Source: Acholeplasmataceae bacterium UBA6235 (GTDB lineage Bacteria > Bacillota_I > Bacilli_A > Acholeplasmatales > UBA5453). Taken from it: a stretch of DNA of 8,356 bases. The DNA lies in assembly GCA_002441525.1 (NCBI GenBank), contig DJWH01000068.1, positions 9,977 through 18,332 of the forward strand, given 5' to 3'. Below are positions 1 through 5,805 of this stretch, piece after piece (within the stretch, counting starts at the first letter, position 1; every line of letters starts with the position of its first letter). The notes beneath the pieces are model-generated. The model did no database searches and was not told where the DNA came from. It saw only the letters and a program-made list of their open reading frames with translations. The position numbers and the translations under genes are program-made.

Positions 1-1
1 G

Positions 2-592
2 TTTTTAACGGCATGCCAAAGCAAGACTGAACCGAGTTATCGATTGTTAGATAACCACCAATACATTCAAGTCGAGGACAATCGTTTCGAATTTGAAGAC
101 CAATGGATGTTGACGAATGACATCGATGGGGGCTATCAAATCACCTATTCAGTATCCGATGTTGTTGTTGAAGTAAAAGACAATGTGGTTACCGTGGTTG
201 GTGATACATGCACCTTTACGAGACAGCCTTCAGGGTTATTTCAAACGGATTGTGACGACACGAATAAAACAGCGTTGATCAAGTATCTAGATTCAGTGAC
301 TTTGGTCGAAGGTGAAACCATACAAACCTCATTATTTGGTAATGGCATCATCGGTTATATCGCTGCCTTAATCATTCTTTTGGCCTTAATCATATTCACA
401 GGGTTCATCGGATTTAACCCAGCTGCGTTAGATGCTTATTTTGAATTCAAAGCCATGTTTAAACTCAGATATAAAGACCGTCCTGAATACGCTGATTGGT
501 ATAAAAAACAACAAATGTTGATGTATCGTGCCTTTTTTGTCATCACCATCATTTTATTTGTCTTGGTTTTGATCTTCATGTTCAATCGTTAA
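2..592 (+). CDS. Membrane-associated lipoprotein of unknown function, 5'-truncated by the window edge
   Basis: The reading frame is open from base 2, so the gene starts before the window. A TTG at 44 could be taken as a start, but the upstream in-frame codons read FLTACQSKTEPSYR. LTAC is a lipobox, with the lipidated Cys at 14-16, followed by a Ser/Lys/Thr linker typical of lipoproteins. The mature part is polar for about 100 residues and looks extracellular. Two hydrophobic helices follow: one at about 340-415 (NGIIGYIAALIILLALIIF) and one at the extreme C-terminus (AFFVITIILFVLVLIFMF). They flank a basic, aromatic segment (FKLRYKDRPEYADWYKK), probably cytoplasmic. An N-terminal lipid anchor plus a C-terminal helical hairpin is an uncommon design. 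The hairpin region vaguely recalls small two-helix membrane families, but I do not recognise the protein. A terminator follows directly. Confidence 0.8.
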   Translation, partial: FLTACQSKTEPSYRLLDNHQYIQVEDNRFEFEDQWMLTNDIDGGYQITYSVSDVVVEVKDNVVTVVGDTCTFTRQPSGLFQTDCDDTNKTALIKYLDSVTLVEGETIQTSLFGNGIIGYIAALIILLALIIFTGFIGFNPAALDAYFEFKAMFKLRYKDRPEYADWYKKQQMLMYRAFFVITIILFVLVLIFMFNR

Positions 593-597
593 TACGG

Positions 598-626
598 AAT
601 AACCGCCTTTATGGTGGTTATTTTTT
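598..626 (+). terminator. Rho-independent terminator of the 5' lipoprotein gene
   Basis: AATAACCGCC (598-607) pairs with GGTGGTTATT (613-622) as a 10-bp stem containing one G-U pair, around a TTTAT loop. A run of T follows to 626. It starts six bases after the stop codon and separates this gene from the flavodoxin gene, which has its own promoter. Confidence 0.85.
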
Positions 627-648
627 CCCTTTATAAAGCGATTGTATC

Positions 649-677
649 TTGTATTATTCAGTCATCAGCACTATACT
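649..677 (+). promoter_or_regulatory. Probable sigma-A promoter of the flavodoxin-like gene
   Basis: A -35-like TTGTAT (649-654) is separated by 17 bases from a -10-like TATACT (672-677). The -10 matches five of six consensus positions and the -35 three of six. The implied transcript starts only about 10 bases before the GTG start at 694, so the ribosome binding site AAAGGTG (678-684) would lie at or very near the 5' end of the mRNA. This makes the call moderate. Confidence 0.5.
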
Positions 678-693
678 AAAGGTGTAAAGCACG

Positions 694-1164
694 GTGATGA
701 CAATGAGAATAGCGCTAATAATCCATTCCTACACAGGAAATACCATGAGTATCGCTGACAAAATCGGAGCGGCTTTGGTTCGTAAAGGTCACGAAGTGTC
801 CTTGTTTCCCATCAAAGCTAAGAACGAAAATCCCAACCAAATCAAAGGGGTCGAATTGGAAAGCATCCCAAACATCAAAGATTTTGACCATGTGATTTTT
901 GGTGCGCCAACCCGTGGGATGGACTTATCCATTGTGATGCAGCTATATCTGGCATCGTTACCTGAAGGACATCAAGAAGCCTCGGTATATGTGACACACT
1001 TTTTCCCATTCAAATGGATGGGCGGCACCCAAGCCATCAAGAAGTTCATGTCATTATCGGAACACAAATTGGACATTAAAAAGTCTGGCATCATCAATTG
1101 GAAAAATAAAAACCGAGACAAAGATATTCAATGTCTCGTGTATCAATTATCTGATTTAGACTAA
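694..1164 (+). CDS. Flavodoxin-like protein (FMN-binding electron-transfer or NAD(P)H oxidoreductase type)
   Basis: About 156 residues with a flavodoxin fold. The first strand RIALIIHS leads into the FMN phosphate-binding loop HSYTGNT (residues 11-17), followed by an amphipathic helix (MSIADKIGAALVRKGHEV). The central FGAPTRGMDLSIVMQLYLASLPE, the THFFPFKWMGG segment and the C-terminal GIINWKNKNRDKDIQCLV match, from memory, a group of single-domain flavodoxin-family proteins in anaerobic Firmicutes. Flavodoxins shuttle electrons in the cytosol; the partner here is unknown. Candidate starts are GTG 694, ATG 697 and ATG 703. AAAGGTG at 678-684 is best spaced for 694 or 697. The stop overlaps the stop of the convergent patatin gene by 4 bp, and the sequence of the last 20 or so codons also contains the likely terminator of that gene. 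Confidence 0.85.
   Translation: MMTMRIALIIHSYTGNTMSIADKIGAALVRKGHEVSLFPIKAKNENPNQIKGVELESIPNIKDFDHVIFGAPTRGMDLSIVMQLYLASLPEGHQEASVYVTHFFPFKWMGGTQAIKKFMSLSEHKLDIKKSGIINWKNKNRDKDIQCLVYQLSDLD
1102..1138 (-). terminator. Probable terminator of the patatin gene, inside the flavodoxin coding sequence
   Basis: Read on the minus strand, CGAGACA (1138-1132) pairs perfectly with TGTCTCG (1120-1114) around an 11-base loop. GTTTTTATTTTT follows immediately (1113-1102). The stem begins 23 bases past the patatin stop codon. On the plus strand the same bases encode the flavodoxin residues around KNKNRDKDIQCLV, so coding and termination functions coincide. Confidence 0.65.
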
Positions 1165-2240
1165 ATATAGTCGAAATGTCTTTTCTTGCAGTAAGGACAG
1201 CCTGGTTTTTGAAATAACCAAAAATATAAAGCGTATAATAACCCCAGACCAAACCACCAGGTGGATCCAAAGAAAATCCATCTGAAGTGTTTCTTTGGGG
1301 TCATTTTTTTATTACAGTCATGACAAAACCCATGATACTCCGGTTTTGGGTTGTCTTTATACTGGTTTTCTAAGGTTGTAATAACAGAAGTCTTATGTCG
1401 GTATTTGGTCAACAGTCGATTGAACCGCGATGGAATCGTATCGAGGGCTTTGTATTTAGAACGCTCCGCTTGTTCTGATTTCATGATTTGATTCACGGTT
1501 TTTCGCAGTTGATCAGCGGTTTTACAGTTTAATAAAATGTCGGATAATTGTAACCCATATTGATACCCACTATCATACATTTGGGTGAGTGTACCATGTC
1601 TAAAATCAAAGCTTTTCTTCATATAAGCGTTACATACCGACAAATCGATTTCAAGGATGGTTTTGTCGGACAATTGAAGCCGTTTTTCTAAAGTGTATTT
1701 GGGGTCAAAATGCAAAACAATGATCAAATCCACATCGTGAGTGGTGAGTGGGTACACTGGGATGTTATCGATGATGCCGCCATCGGTGTGGAGTCTTTTT
1801 TTATAAATGGTTTGAGGACCGGTTAGAATCGGGAACCCAACCGCACCCTTCATAAATTTACGGATATCTTCGGTGTAAGGACCTTCAATTTTAACATAAT
1901 GAAAATCGAGTTTAGGGAAGGTAGAAACCGATGAAACATAAATCGGTATATCGAGCACATCTTGGTCATCAAACAATTGGTTAAAGGTTTTATCGATGTG
2001 GTTTTGGAATACAATCCCCTTCCAAATCGAAAAAAGATTTGGATAATCGAAGGTATGCCAAATCGTTTTGAGTCGATTGAATTGATTGGCTGCGATGGCG
2101 TAGGCATTACAAGCCCCGACAGAAGCCCCAGATAAACAAGCAATCGATTCCCTGCCCATTTTTTCAATAAAAGCTTCCATAAAACCGGTTTGATAAGCCC
2201 CTTTTGACAACGCACCTGATAAACATATACCAAATTTCAT
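1161..2240 (-). CDS. Patatin-like phospholipase with C-terminal zinc-ribbon/membrane hairpin
   Basis: Predicted 359-residue serine lipid acyl hydrolase. The patatin core has the N-terminal oxyanion-loop region LSGALSKGAYQTG (residues 7-19), the nucleophile elbow GASVG with Ser40, and the catalytic-dyad Asp153 in TDGGIIDNIP. Family members usually carry a GGG in the oxyanion loop; here it reads G-A-L, an oddity. FMKGAVGFPILTGP (129-142) is another patatin-typical stretch. The C-terminus adds CHDC (306-309), a hydrophobic segment (321-343) and CPYC (348-351), which looks like a zinc ribbon split by a membrane-inserting hairpin and would tether the enzyme to the inner membrane face. The ATG at 2240 is preceded by GTGGGA, a weak Shine-Dalgarno sequence. 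No signal peptide is seen, so it is probably cytosolic or peripheral. Substrate unknown; membrane phospholipid is the family expectation. Confidence 0.88.
   Translation of the reverse strand: MKFGICLSGALSKGAYQTGFMEAFIEKMGRESIACLSGASVGACNAYAIAANQFNRLKTIWHTFDYPNLFSIWKGIVFQNHIDKTFNQLFDDQDVLDIPIYVSSVSTFPKLDFHYVKIEGPYTEDIRKFMKGAVGFPILTGPQTIYKKRLHTDGGIIDNIPVYPLTTHDVDLIIVLHFDPKYTLEKRLQLSDKTILEIDLSVCNAYMKKSFDFRHGTLTQMYDSGYQYGLQLSDILLNCKTADQLRKTVNQIMKSEQAERSKYKALDTIPSRFNRLLTKYRHKTSVITTLENQYKDNPKPEYHGFCHDCNKKMTPKKHFRWIFFGSTWWFGLGLLYALYFWLFQKPGCPYCKKRHFDYI
1264..1310 (+). terminator. Probable terminator of the flavodoxin gene, inside the patatin coding sequence
   Basis: CCAAAGAAA (1267-1275) pairs perfectly with TTTCTTTGG (1290-1298) around a 14-base loop. 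The stem can extend outward by T1266-G1299, a bulged G1300, A1265-T1301 and G1264-C1302. A run of seven T follows at 1304-1310. It lies about 100 bases past the flavodoxin stop, on the antisense strand of the patatin zinc-ribbon region. No other hairpin with a T-run was seen between 1164 and 1310. Confidence 0.55.
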
Positions 2241-2259
2241 CGTGTATTATCCCACAATC

Positions 2260-2276
2260 TTACAATAGTATTGTAA
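2260..2276. promoter_or_regulatory. 17-bp perfect palindrome, candidate operator of the patatin gene
   Basis: TTACAATAGTATTGTAA is an exact inverted repeat of two 8-bp arms around one central base. It covers the predicted -10 box (2270-2275) of the minus-strand patatin promoter and ends 19 bases before the ATG. This size and position are typical of a dimeric repressor site, since a bound protein would block RNA polymerase. The regulator is not encoded in the window and I cannot assign a family; MarR, GntR, TetR and Fur-like proteins all use dyads of about this size. Confidence 0.55.
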
Positions 2277-2298
2277 TGATATTTTGATTTTTATGCAA
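2270..2298 (-). promoter_or_regulatory. Probable promoter of the patatin gene
   Basis: On the minus strand TTGCAT (2298-2293) is followed after 17 bases by TACAAT (2275-2270). The -10 matches five of six consensus bases and the -35 three of six. The predicted transcript would start near 2263, leaving a leader of about 23 bases before the ATG. The -10 box lies within the 17-bp palindrome. Confidence 0.5.
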
Positions 2299-2356
2299 GT
2301 ATCTCTATAAAATCCCTTATTTTTCGTATGAACTTAAAAAAAACCATGGCTCATAG

Positions 2357-2384
2357 ATGACAAATTAAAAAAATATGATATAGT
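2357..2384 (+). promoter_or_regulatory. Probable sigma-A promoter of the beta-propeller lipoprotein gene
   Basis: ATGACA (2357-2362) and TATAGT (2379-2384) each match five of six consensus bases and are 16 bases apart. The downstream ribosome binding site AGGAGGT (2397-2403) lies eight bases before the ATG at 2412. The promoter diverges from the patatin promoter, with about 60 bases between the two -35 boxes and no shared palindrome. Confidence 0.6.
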
Positions 2385-2411
2385 AAAGGTGAAATTAGGA
2401 GGTATCCTTAG

Positions 2412-4235
2412 ATGAAAAAAATGTTTTTAGTCGGATTGATGTTTTTCTCAATCTTATTCATAACTGGGTGTCAAAGCACCCCAAAATCCATGGGTTTGAA
2501 TGCTGTAGGTAGCCTTGAACAACTAAAGTCGATTGTCAAATCGGCTGGTAATCAATGGTATTACGGCCCTGTGGCTGGCGTGGATATGGAAAATGGTGCT
2601 GAAGGCGATGTCAGAAGCGAAGCCAAGACATCGAAAACCAATGTCCAAGTCGAAGGTATCGATGAAGGCGATATCGTCAAAGTCGATCAAAACCGTATTT
2701 ACCAAATCTTTGGGAACCGCTTGGTGGTTACCTCGATTGATGGCGCGATGACCACTTTATTAAATGAAACGTTAGAAGATGAAAAAGACCGTTATACCTA
2801 TTTCAGTGAACTATACATCACCGAAGATTATTTGGTGGTTTTAGGGTATTCTTACCAATATTTCGCTTTCGATATTGAAGGTGACTTAATCGCGACTGAC
2901 GCAATCGGATTATGGGGTTACTATGGTACCTCCGCGACCGCTGTTTGGGTGTATGACATCGACACGCTTGCGAAAGTAAAAACCTTCAATGTCCCAGGTT
3001 ATTTAAACACGACCCGTTTGATAGATGACCAGCTCTACCTCATTTCAACCAGTTATATCAACATGTACAATGAAGAAATTGACCCTCGACCTGTCTATGA
3101 AATCGATGGTCAAAAATTGGTCCCTGAATACGATGAAATTTATTACCATGGCGACTTACAAGCCCAAGTCTTTAACAACATCACCACAATTGAGTTATCA
3201 GGTAATTTAGATTTAACCTATGATATTTTCTTAGGTAACTTCAGTTGGGGTACCATCTATGTCTCTCATCAAAGCATCTATTTTTCAAGCTACGAATACA
3301 GTTATAATGAAGAAACAGGTTACCAAGAAACCGGTAAACTCATCGCCTTTGATTTTGTCAATGAAGGCGTAGTCTTTGGCGGATTCATCACCTATAAAGG
3401 GTACGTCATCAACCAATTCGCGATCGATGAATACGATGGTTATGTTCGTATGGTCACCACCGAAGGTTGGGGTGACACAGTGAAAAATCGTTTGTATGTC
3501 TTTGAAAAAACAGAAGTAGAGGGTACAAGAACCCTCACCCAAGTCAGCTTACTTGATGAAGGCATTGGTAAACCAAGAGAACGTGTATTCTCCGTTCGAT
3601 TCTATGAAACCGAAGCGACCGTTGTGACCTTTGAACAAGTCGACCCATTCTATATGATTGATTTATCGAACCCACTCGAACCAACCATCGCAGCAGCGTT
3701 AGAAATACCAGGATTCTCCTTGTATCAACACCGTTGGAACGATGATACTGTGTTGGGTATCGGGTATGAAACCAGTGAAAACAGAACCATTGGAATTAAG
3801 TTATCCTTGTACGACGTGACCAACCCGGAAACCTTAGCGGAATTGGGCACACCATTGGTGTTAATGAATTCGGAAAACAGTTGGCAATACGGCGAAGCTT
3901 TATACAACCATAAAGCGATTTTATTCGATATTGAAAACAACTACTTTGGCTTCTCCGTCTATAAGAGTTACTTCACCGAATACAAGTATTACAACCTCAA
4001 TGAATACATGATATTCAAAGTAGACTTAGCGGCTGAACAATCGATTACCGTGGATAAAGTCATCACCCATAAAGACTACTATACTGCCATTGAAAATGAT
4101 TATTGGTACTATACACCATATTCGATTGAACGAGCAGTCTACGTTGGTGACTTTCTATATGTCATCTCATCTGGAGCCATCACGAAACACGACATTCAAA
4201 ACGATTTTAACCAAGTCGATGTCATTCAATTTTAA
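2412..4235 (+). CDS. Secreted beta-propeller lipoprotein (PF09826/COG4880 type)
   Basis: 607 residues beginning with a lipoprotein signal peptide: MKKM, a hydrophobic stretch, then the lipobox ITGC with Cys20. The segment TSKTNVQVEGIDEGDIVKVD (73-92) closely resembles the entry motif of secreted proteins with a C-terminal beta-propeller distantly related to WD-40 repeats (COG4880). It leads into strands typical of the first blade (NRIYQIFGNRLVVTSID). The rest is rich in aromatic and acidic residues with repeated patterns such as YLVVLGYSYQY and VWVYDIDTLAKVKTFNVPG, consistent with successive blades. The mature protein should sit on the outer membrane face, anchored by lipid. Members are of unknown biochemical role; binding or scaffolding is an inference. 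The start is firm: strong AGGAGGT Shine-Dalgarno, signal peptide directly after. It has its own promoter and terminator and is probably monocistronic. Confidence 0.9.
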   Translation: MKKMFLVGLMFFSILFITGCQSTPKSMGLNAVGSLEQLKSIVKSAGNQWYYGPVAGVDMENGAEGDVRSEAKTSKTNVQVEGIDEGDIVKVDQNRIYQIFGNRLVVTSIDGAMTTLLNETLEDEKDRYTYFSELYITEDYLVVLGYSYQYFAFDIEGDLIATDAIGLWGYYGTSATAVWVYDIDTLAKVKTFNVPGYLNTTRLIDDQLYLISTSYINMYNEEIDPRPVYEIDGQKLVPEYDEIYYHGDLQAQVFNNITTIELSGNLDLTYDIFLGNFSWGTIYVSHQSIYFSSYEYSYNEETGYQETGKLIAFDFVNEGVVFGGFITYKGYVINQFAIDEYDGYVRMVTTEGWGDTVKNRLYVFEKTEVEGTRTLTQVSLLDEGIGKPRERVFSVRFYETEATVVTFEQVDPFYMIDLSNPLEPTIAAALEIPGFSLYQHRWNDDTVLGIGYETSENRTIGIKLSLYDVTNPETLAELGTPLVLMNSENSWQYGEALYNHKAILFDIENNYFGFSVYKSYFTEYKYYNLNEYMIFKVDLAAEQSITVDKVITHKDYYTAIENDYWYYTPYSIERAVYVGDFLYVISSGAITKHDIQNDFNQVDVIQF

Positions 4236-4242
4236 TTTAACA

Positions 4243-4280
4243 AGAGGCGATGAAAAACCATCGCCTCTCTCTTTTTTTTT
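4243..4280 (+). terminator. Strong Rho-independent terminator of the beta-propeller gene
   Basis: AGAGGCGATG (4243-4252) and CATCGCCTCT (4259-4268) form a perfect 10-bp GC-rich stem around AAAAAC, followed by CTC and nine T. It separates the lipoprotein gene from the tRNA gene. Confidence 0.93.
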
Positions 4281-4293
4281 CCATAAAAAAGCG

Positions 4294-4299
4294 TATAAT
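4294..4299 (+). promoter_or_regulatory. Consensus -10 box of the tRNA-Gln promoter
   Basis: A perfect TATAAT ends 11 bases before the first base of the tRNA, a usual distance for a short tRNA 5' leader. The expected -35 position falls in the T-tract of the preceding terminator and is a poor match to TTGACA, so only the -10 can be called. Confidence 0.5.
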
Positions 4300-4310
4300 C
4301 CTTGGTAGAG

Positions 4311-4385
4311 AGGGCTATCGCCAAGCGGTAAGGCATCTGGCTCTGACCCAGACATTCGGAAGTTCGAATCTTTCTAGCCCTGCCA
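4311..4385 (+). tRNA. tRNA-Gln(CUG)
   Basis: A complete cloverleaf can be drawn. The acceptor stem AGGGCTA (4311-4317) pairs perfectly with TAGCCCT (4375-4381). The D-arm region reads CGCCAAGCGGTAAGGCA. The anticodon stem TCTGG/CCAGA (4336-4340, 4348-4352) encloses the loop CTCTGAC with anticodon CTG at 4343-4345. The T-arm GGAAG/CTTTC encloses TTCGAAT. The discriminator is G4382 and CCA is encoded (4383-4385). It reads CAG codons. The GCCAAGCGGTAAGGCA block is typical of bacterial glutamine tRNAs. No other tRNA lies in the window. Confidence 0.96.
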
Positions 4386-4394
4386 TATAAAACC

Positions 4395-4427
4395 AAAGTC
4401 TTGTATAAAGGCTTTTTCTTTTTGTTT
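4395..4427 (+). terminator. Weak terminator-like hairpin after the tRNA
   Basis: AAAGTC (4395-4400) can pair with GGCTTT (4410-4415), with one G-U pair, followed by TTCTTTTTGTTTT. The stem is short and A/T-rich, so this is a tentative end point for the tRNA transcript. The rest of 4386-4494 holds no gene that I can see. Confidence 0.4.
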
Positions 4428-4506
4428 TGGATTGTAATAAATTCAATGGTTTAGTTTCAGTTTTATCTTTGACTCAATCTGTGATATCATAAAAATGGTG
4501 ATGTTT

Positions 4507-5721
4507 ATGGATATTAAAACGTTGATTTCATTGTCTAGCAAAACCAAATCCACCATCAAAGGGTATCTTCGTACACATGGCTATGTATTCGTTCGGTCTA
4601 AAAACATATACAATGTCTATAACGAAACCTTTTTTGACGTTGCTGGACTCACGGTATCGTTTAAATTTAAAGGCAGACGTTGTAACGCTATCATCATTCA
4701 CCAAACCTATGAGACAGATGAGAAAGCACAAACTTCTGTTTCAACACTAAGAACTGGTCTCATTGAAACCTTAGGCATACCAACCAGTGATAACCATAAA
4801 CATCCAGCCACCAATGTATTTGTTACCTGGGAAAAAGACAGCTATATTCAACTCAATCAAACCCCGAAGTTAAAACGACTTTATATTTATATGACGCCTC
4901 GGAAGCTCAAACAACCCAACATGAAAAAGGTCATATGGACCGTCTCCATGTTCGGTGGTCTATTGTTTGGATTACTGATGTTCATTCTTTTAGGCATCGG
5001 ACTTGGCTTTGACCTCATGAGCTTCATCATCAATATGTTTGGTGGTTTGGTATGGGGTGTCTTATTCGGATTTTTCATGAATTTAAGCTTGGGTAAAAAC
5101 CCAATTGACCCATTTAAAATGACATTAACCAAACGGGATAAGCGTTTTTTTGAAAACTATCGTCTTGGTTTAACCGATATCGAAGGAGAAGTCCCCTGTT
5201 TGTGTGCCTTCCAGACCAAATTTGGATTACAGTATTTCAAAACCACCATTTACTTATATGACCATAAAGCCGTATTCGTTTACTTAAGACGTGGCAGATT
5301 ATTTGAGATGACTTTGCCATACGCCAATATTGATTTGTATATCCATGACTTTGAAGACAAAGAAGTGGTTGTGTGGTTAAATAACAAAACCAAACTGATC
5401 ATCCGAAATCGTGAAGGATTAAAGACACTCAAGGACCGTTTAGATTGGATTCTTGGCTACCAAGAAGACAACTATCAAGCACTGGAAAAATACATCATTG
5501 AAGTCCTAAAAGACTACGATTTGATGGGTCTATTGGCCGGTGGGGCATCCGAATCGGTGATCATATATGATGGTCAGAGTATTGCGCGATATTTATATAA
5601 AGAAAGACCACTTGAAGTAGGAGATGTCAATCAAGTTTTGCTTACTTATTTTGAAGGCATCCCGATCGATTCCATGGAGGATTTAGCCACACGCATCTTT
5701 GAGTTTTATCAAACCGTTTAG
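4507..5721 (+). CDS. Two-helix membrane protein of unknown function
   Basis: 404 residues from ATG 4507. In-frame ATG 4495, GTG 4498 and ATG 4501 lie just upstream, but only 4507 has a ribosome binding site (GGTGAT, 4497-4502), so I prefer it. The N-terminal ~135 residues are soluble (YNVYNETFFDVAGLTVSFKFKGRRCNAII). Two glycine-rich hydrophobic helices follow at about 142-166 and 170-193 with a very short turn. Then comes a soluble beta-rich region at about 215-315 (TTIYLYDHKAVFVYLRRGRLFEMTLP) that could be a PH/GRAM-like fold. The last ~70 residues (YDLMGLLAGGASESVIIYDG, then EDLATRIFEFY) faintly resemble DUF1871-type domains. Both soluble parts should lie on the same membrane side, probably the cytoplasm. 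I do not recognise the family and assign no function. It stands alone between the tRNA and a strong terminator. Confidence 0.75.
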   Translation: MDIKTLISLSSKTKSTIKGYLRTHGYVFVRSKNIYNVYNETFFDVAGLTVSFKFKGRRCNAIIIHQTYETDEKAQTSVSTLRTGLIETLGIPTSDNHKHPATNVFVTWEKDSYIQLNQTPKLKRLYIYMTPRKLKQPNMKKVIWTVSMFGGLLFGLLMFILLGIGLGFDLMSFIINMFGGLVWGVLFGFFMNLSLGKNPIDPFKMTLTKRDKRFFENYRLGLTDIEGEVPCLCAFQTKFGLQYFKTTIYLYDHKAVFVYLRRGRLFEMTLPYANIDLYIHDFEDKEVVVWLNNKTKLIIRNREGLKTLKDRLDWILGYQEDNYQALEKYIIEVLKDYDLMGLLAGGASESVIIYDGQSIARYLYKERPLEVGDVNQVLLTYFEGIPIDSMEDLATRIFEFYQTV

Positions 5722-5751
5722 AACACAGGCGAAAAAACCTGTGTTTTTTTT
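5722..5751 (+). terminator. Rho-independent terminator of the two-helix membrane protein gene
   Basis: AACACAGG (5722-5729) pairs perfectly with CCTGTGTT (5738-5745) around CGAAAAAA, followed by six more T to 5751. The stem starts on the base after the TAG stop. The next promoter's -10 box lies only 13 bases beyond the T-tract. Confidence 0.92.
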
Positions 5752-5760
5752 GTTTTTGAA

Positions 5761-5769
5761 TGTTATAAT
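5761..5769 (+). promoter_or_regulatory. Extended -10 promoter of the leader/ABC-F/GNAT operon
   Basis: TGTTATAAT combines a TGn extension with a perfect TATAAT (5764-5769). The usual -35 position falls in the preceding terminator and shows no good match, which an extended -10 tolerates. Transcription would start near 5776, just before the leader's ribosome binding site. Confidence 0.65.
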
Positions 5770-5790
5770 ATTTCAGGAAGAGGTGAAAGA

Positions 5791-5805
5791 ATGTACAAAA
5801 ACTAA
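5791..5805 (+). CDS. Four-codon leader peptide MYKN upstream of the ABC-F gene
   Basis: ATG TAC AAA AAC TAA is preceded by GAGGTGA (5780-5786) within AGGAAGAGGTGAAAG. This is one of the strongest Shine-Dalgarno sequences in the window and is well placed for this ATG. The peptide is far too short to be a structural protein, so a regulatory leader is the natural reading. It lies 65 bases before the ABC-F start, with its stop codon directly before the first arm of a hairpin (5809-5834). Short translated leaders control several ribosome-acting resistance genes, including some ABC-F genes such as msrD. That this one acts the same way is inferred, not shown. The alternative is a chance ATG near a purine-rich tract, which the near-ideal ribosome binding site argues against. 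Confidence 0.65.
   Translation: MYKN

Noticed and set aside
44..592. TTG at 44 as the start of the first gene
   Set aside because: The frame is open upstream to the window edge and encodes a lipobox, and no ribosome binding site precedes 44.
1209..1239. TTGAAA/TATAAT promoter-like pair on the plus strand inside the patatin gene
   Set aside because: The spacing is 19 bases, the site lies in coding sequence, and no plus-strand gene follows.
1251..1264. CCACCAGGTGG palindrome as an operator or terminator
   Set aside because: It has a single central base, so it cannot form a hairpin loop, and it lies in patatin coding sequence with no promoter nearby.
1850..2233. 127-codon open frame on the minus strand within the patatin gene
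   Set aside because: It is out of frame inside a gene with clear catalytic motifs, has no ribosome binding site and shows no recognisable domain.
4469..4490. TTGACT with TATCAT as the promoter of the membrane protein gene
   Set aside because: The boxes are only 10 bases apart, too close for sigma-A; the alternative TAAAAA at 15 bases is also poor, so no promoter is called.
2523..5132. Several open frames of 60 to 85 codons antisense to or overlapping the beta-propeller and membrane protein genes
   Set aside because: They lie within longer genes with clear family or signal-peptide evidence and have no ribosome binding sites or domains of their own.
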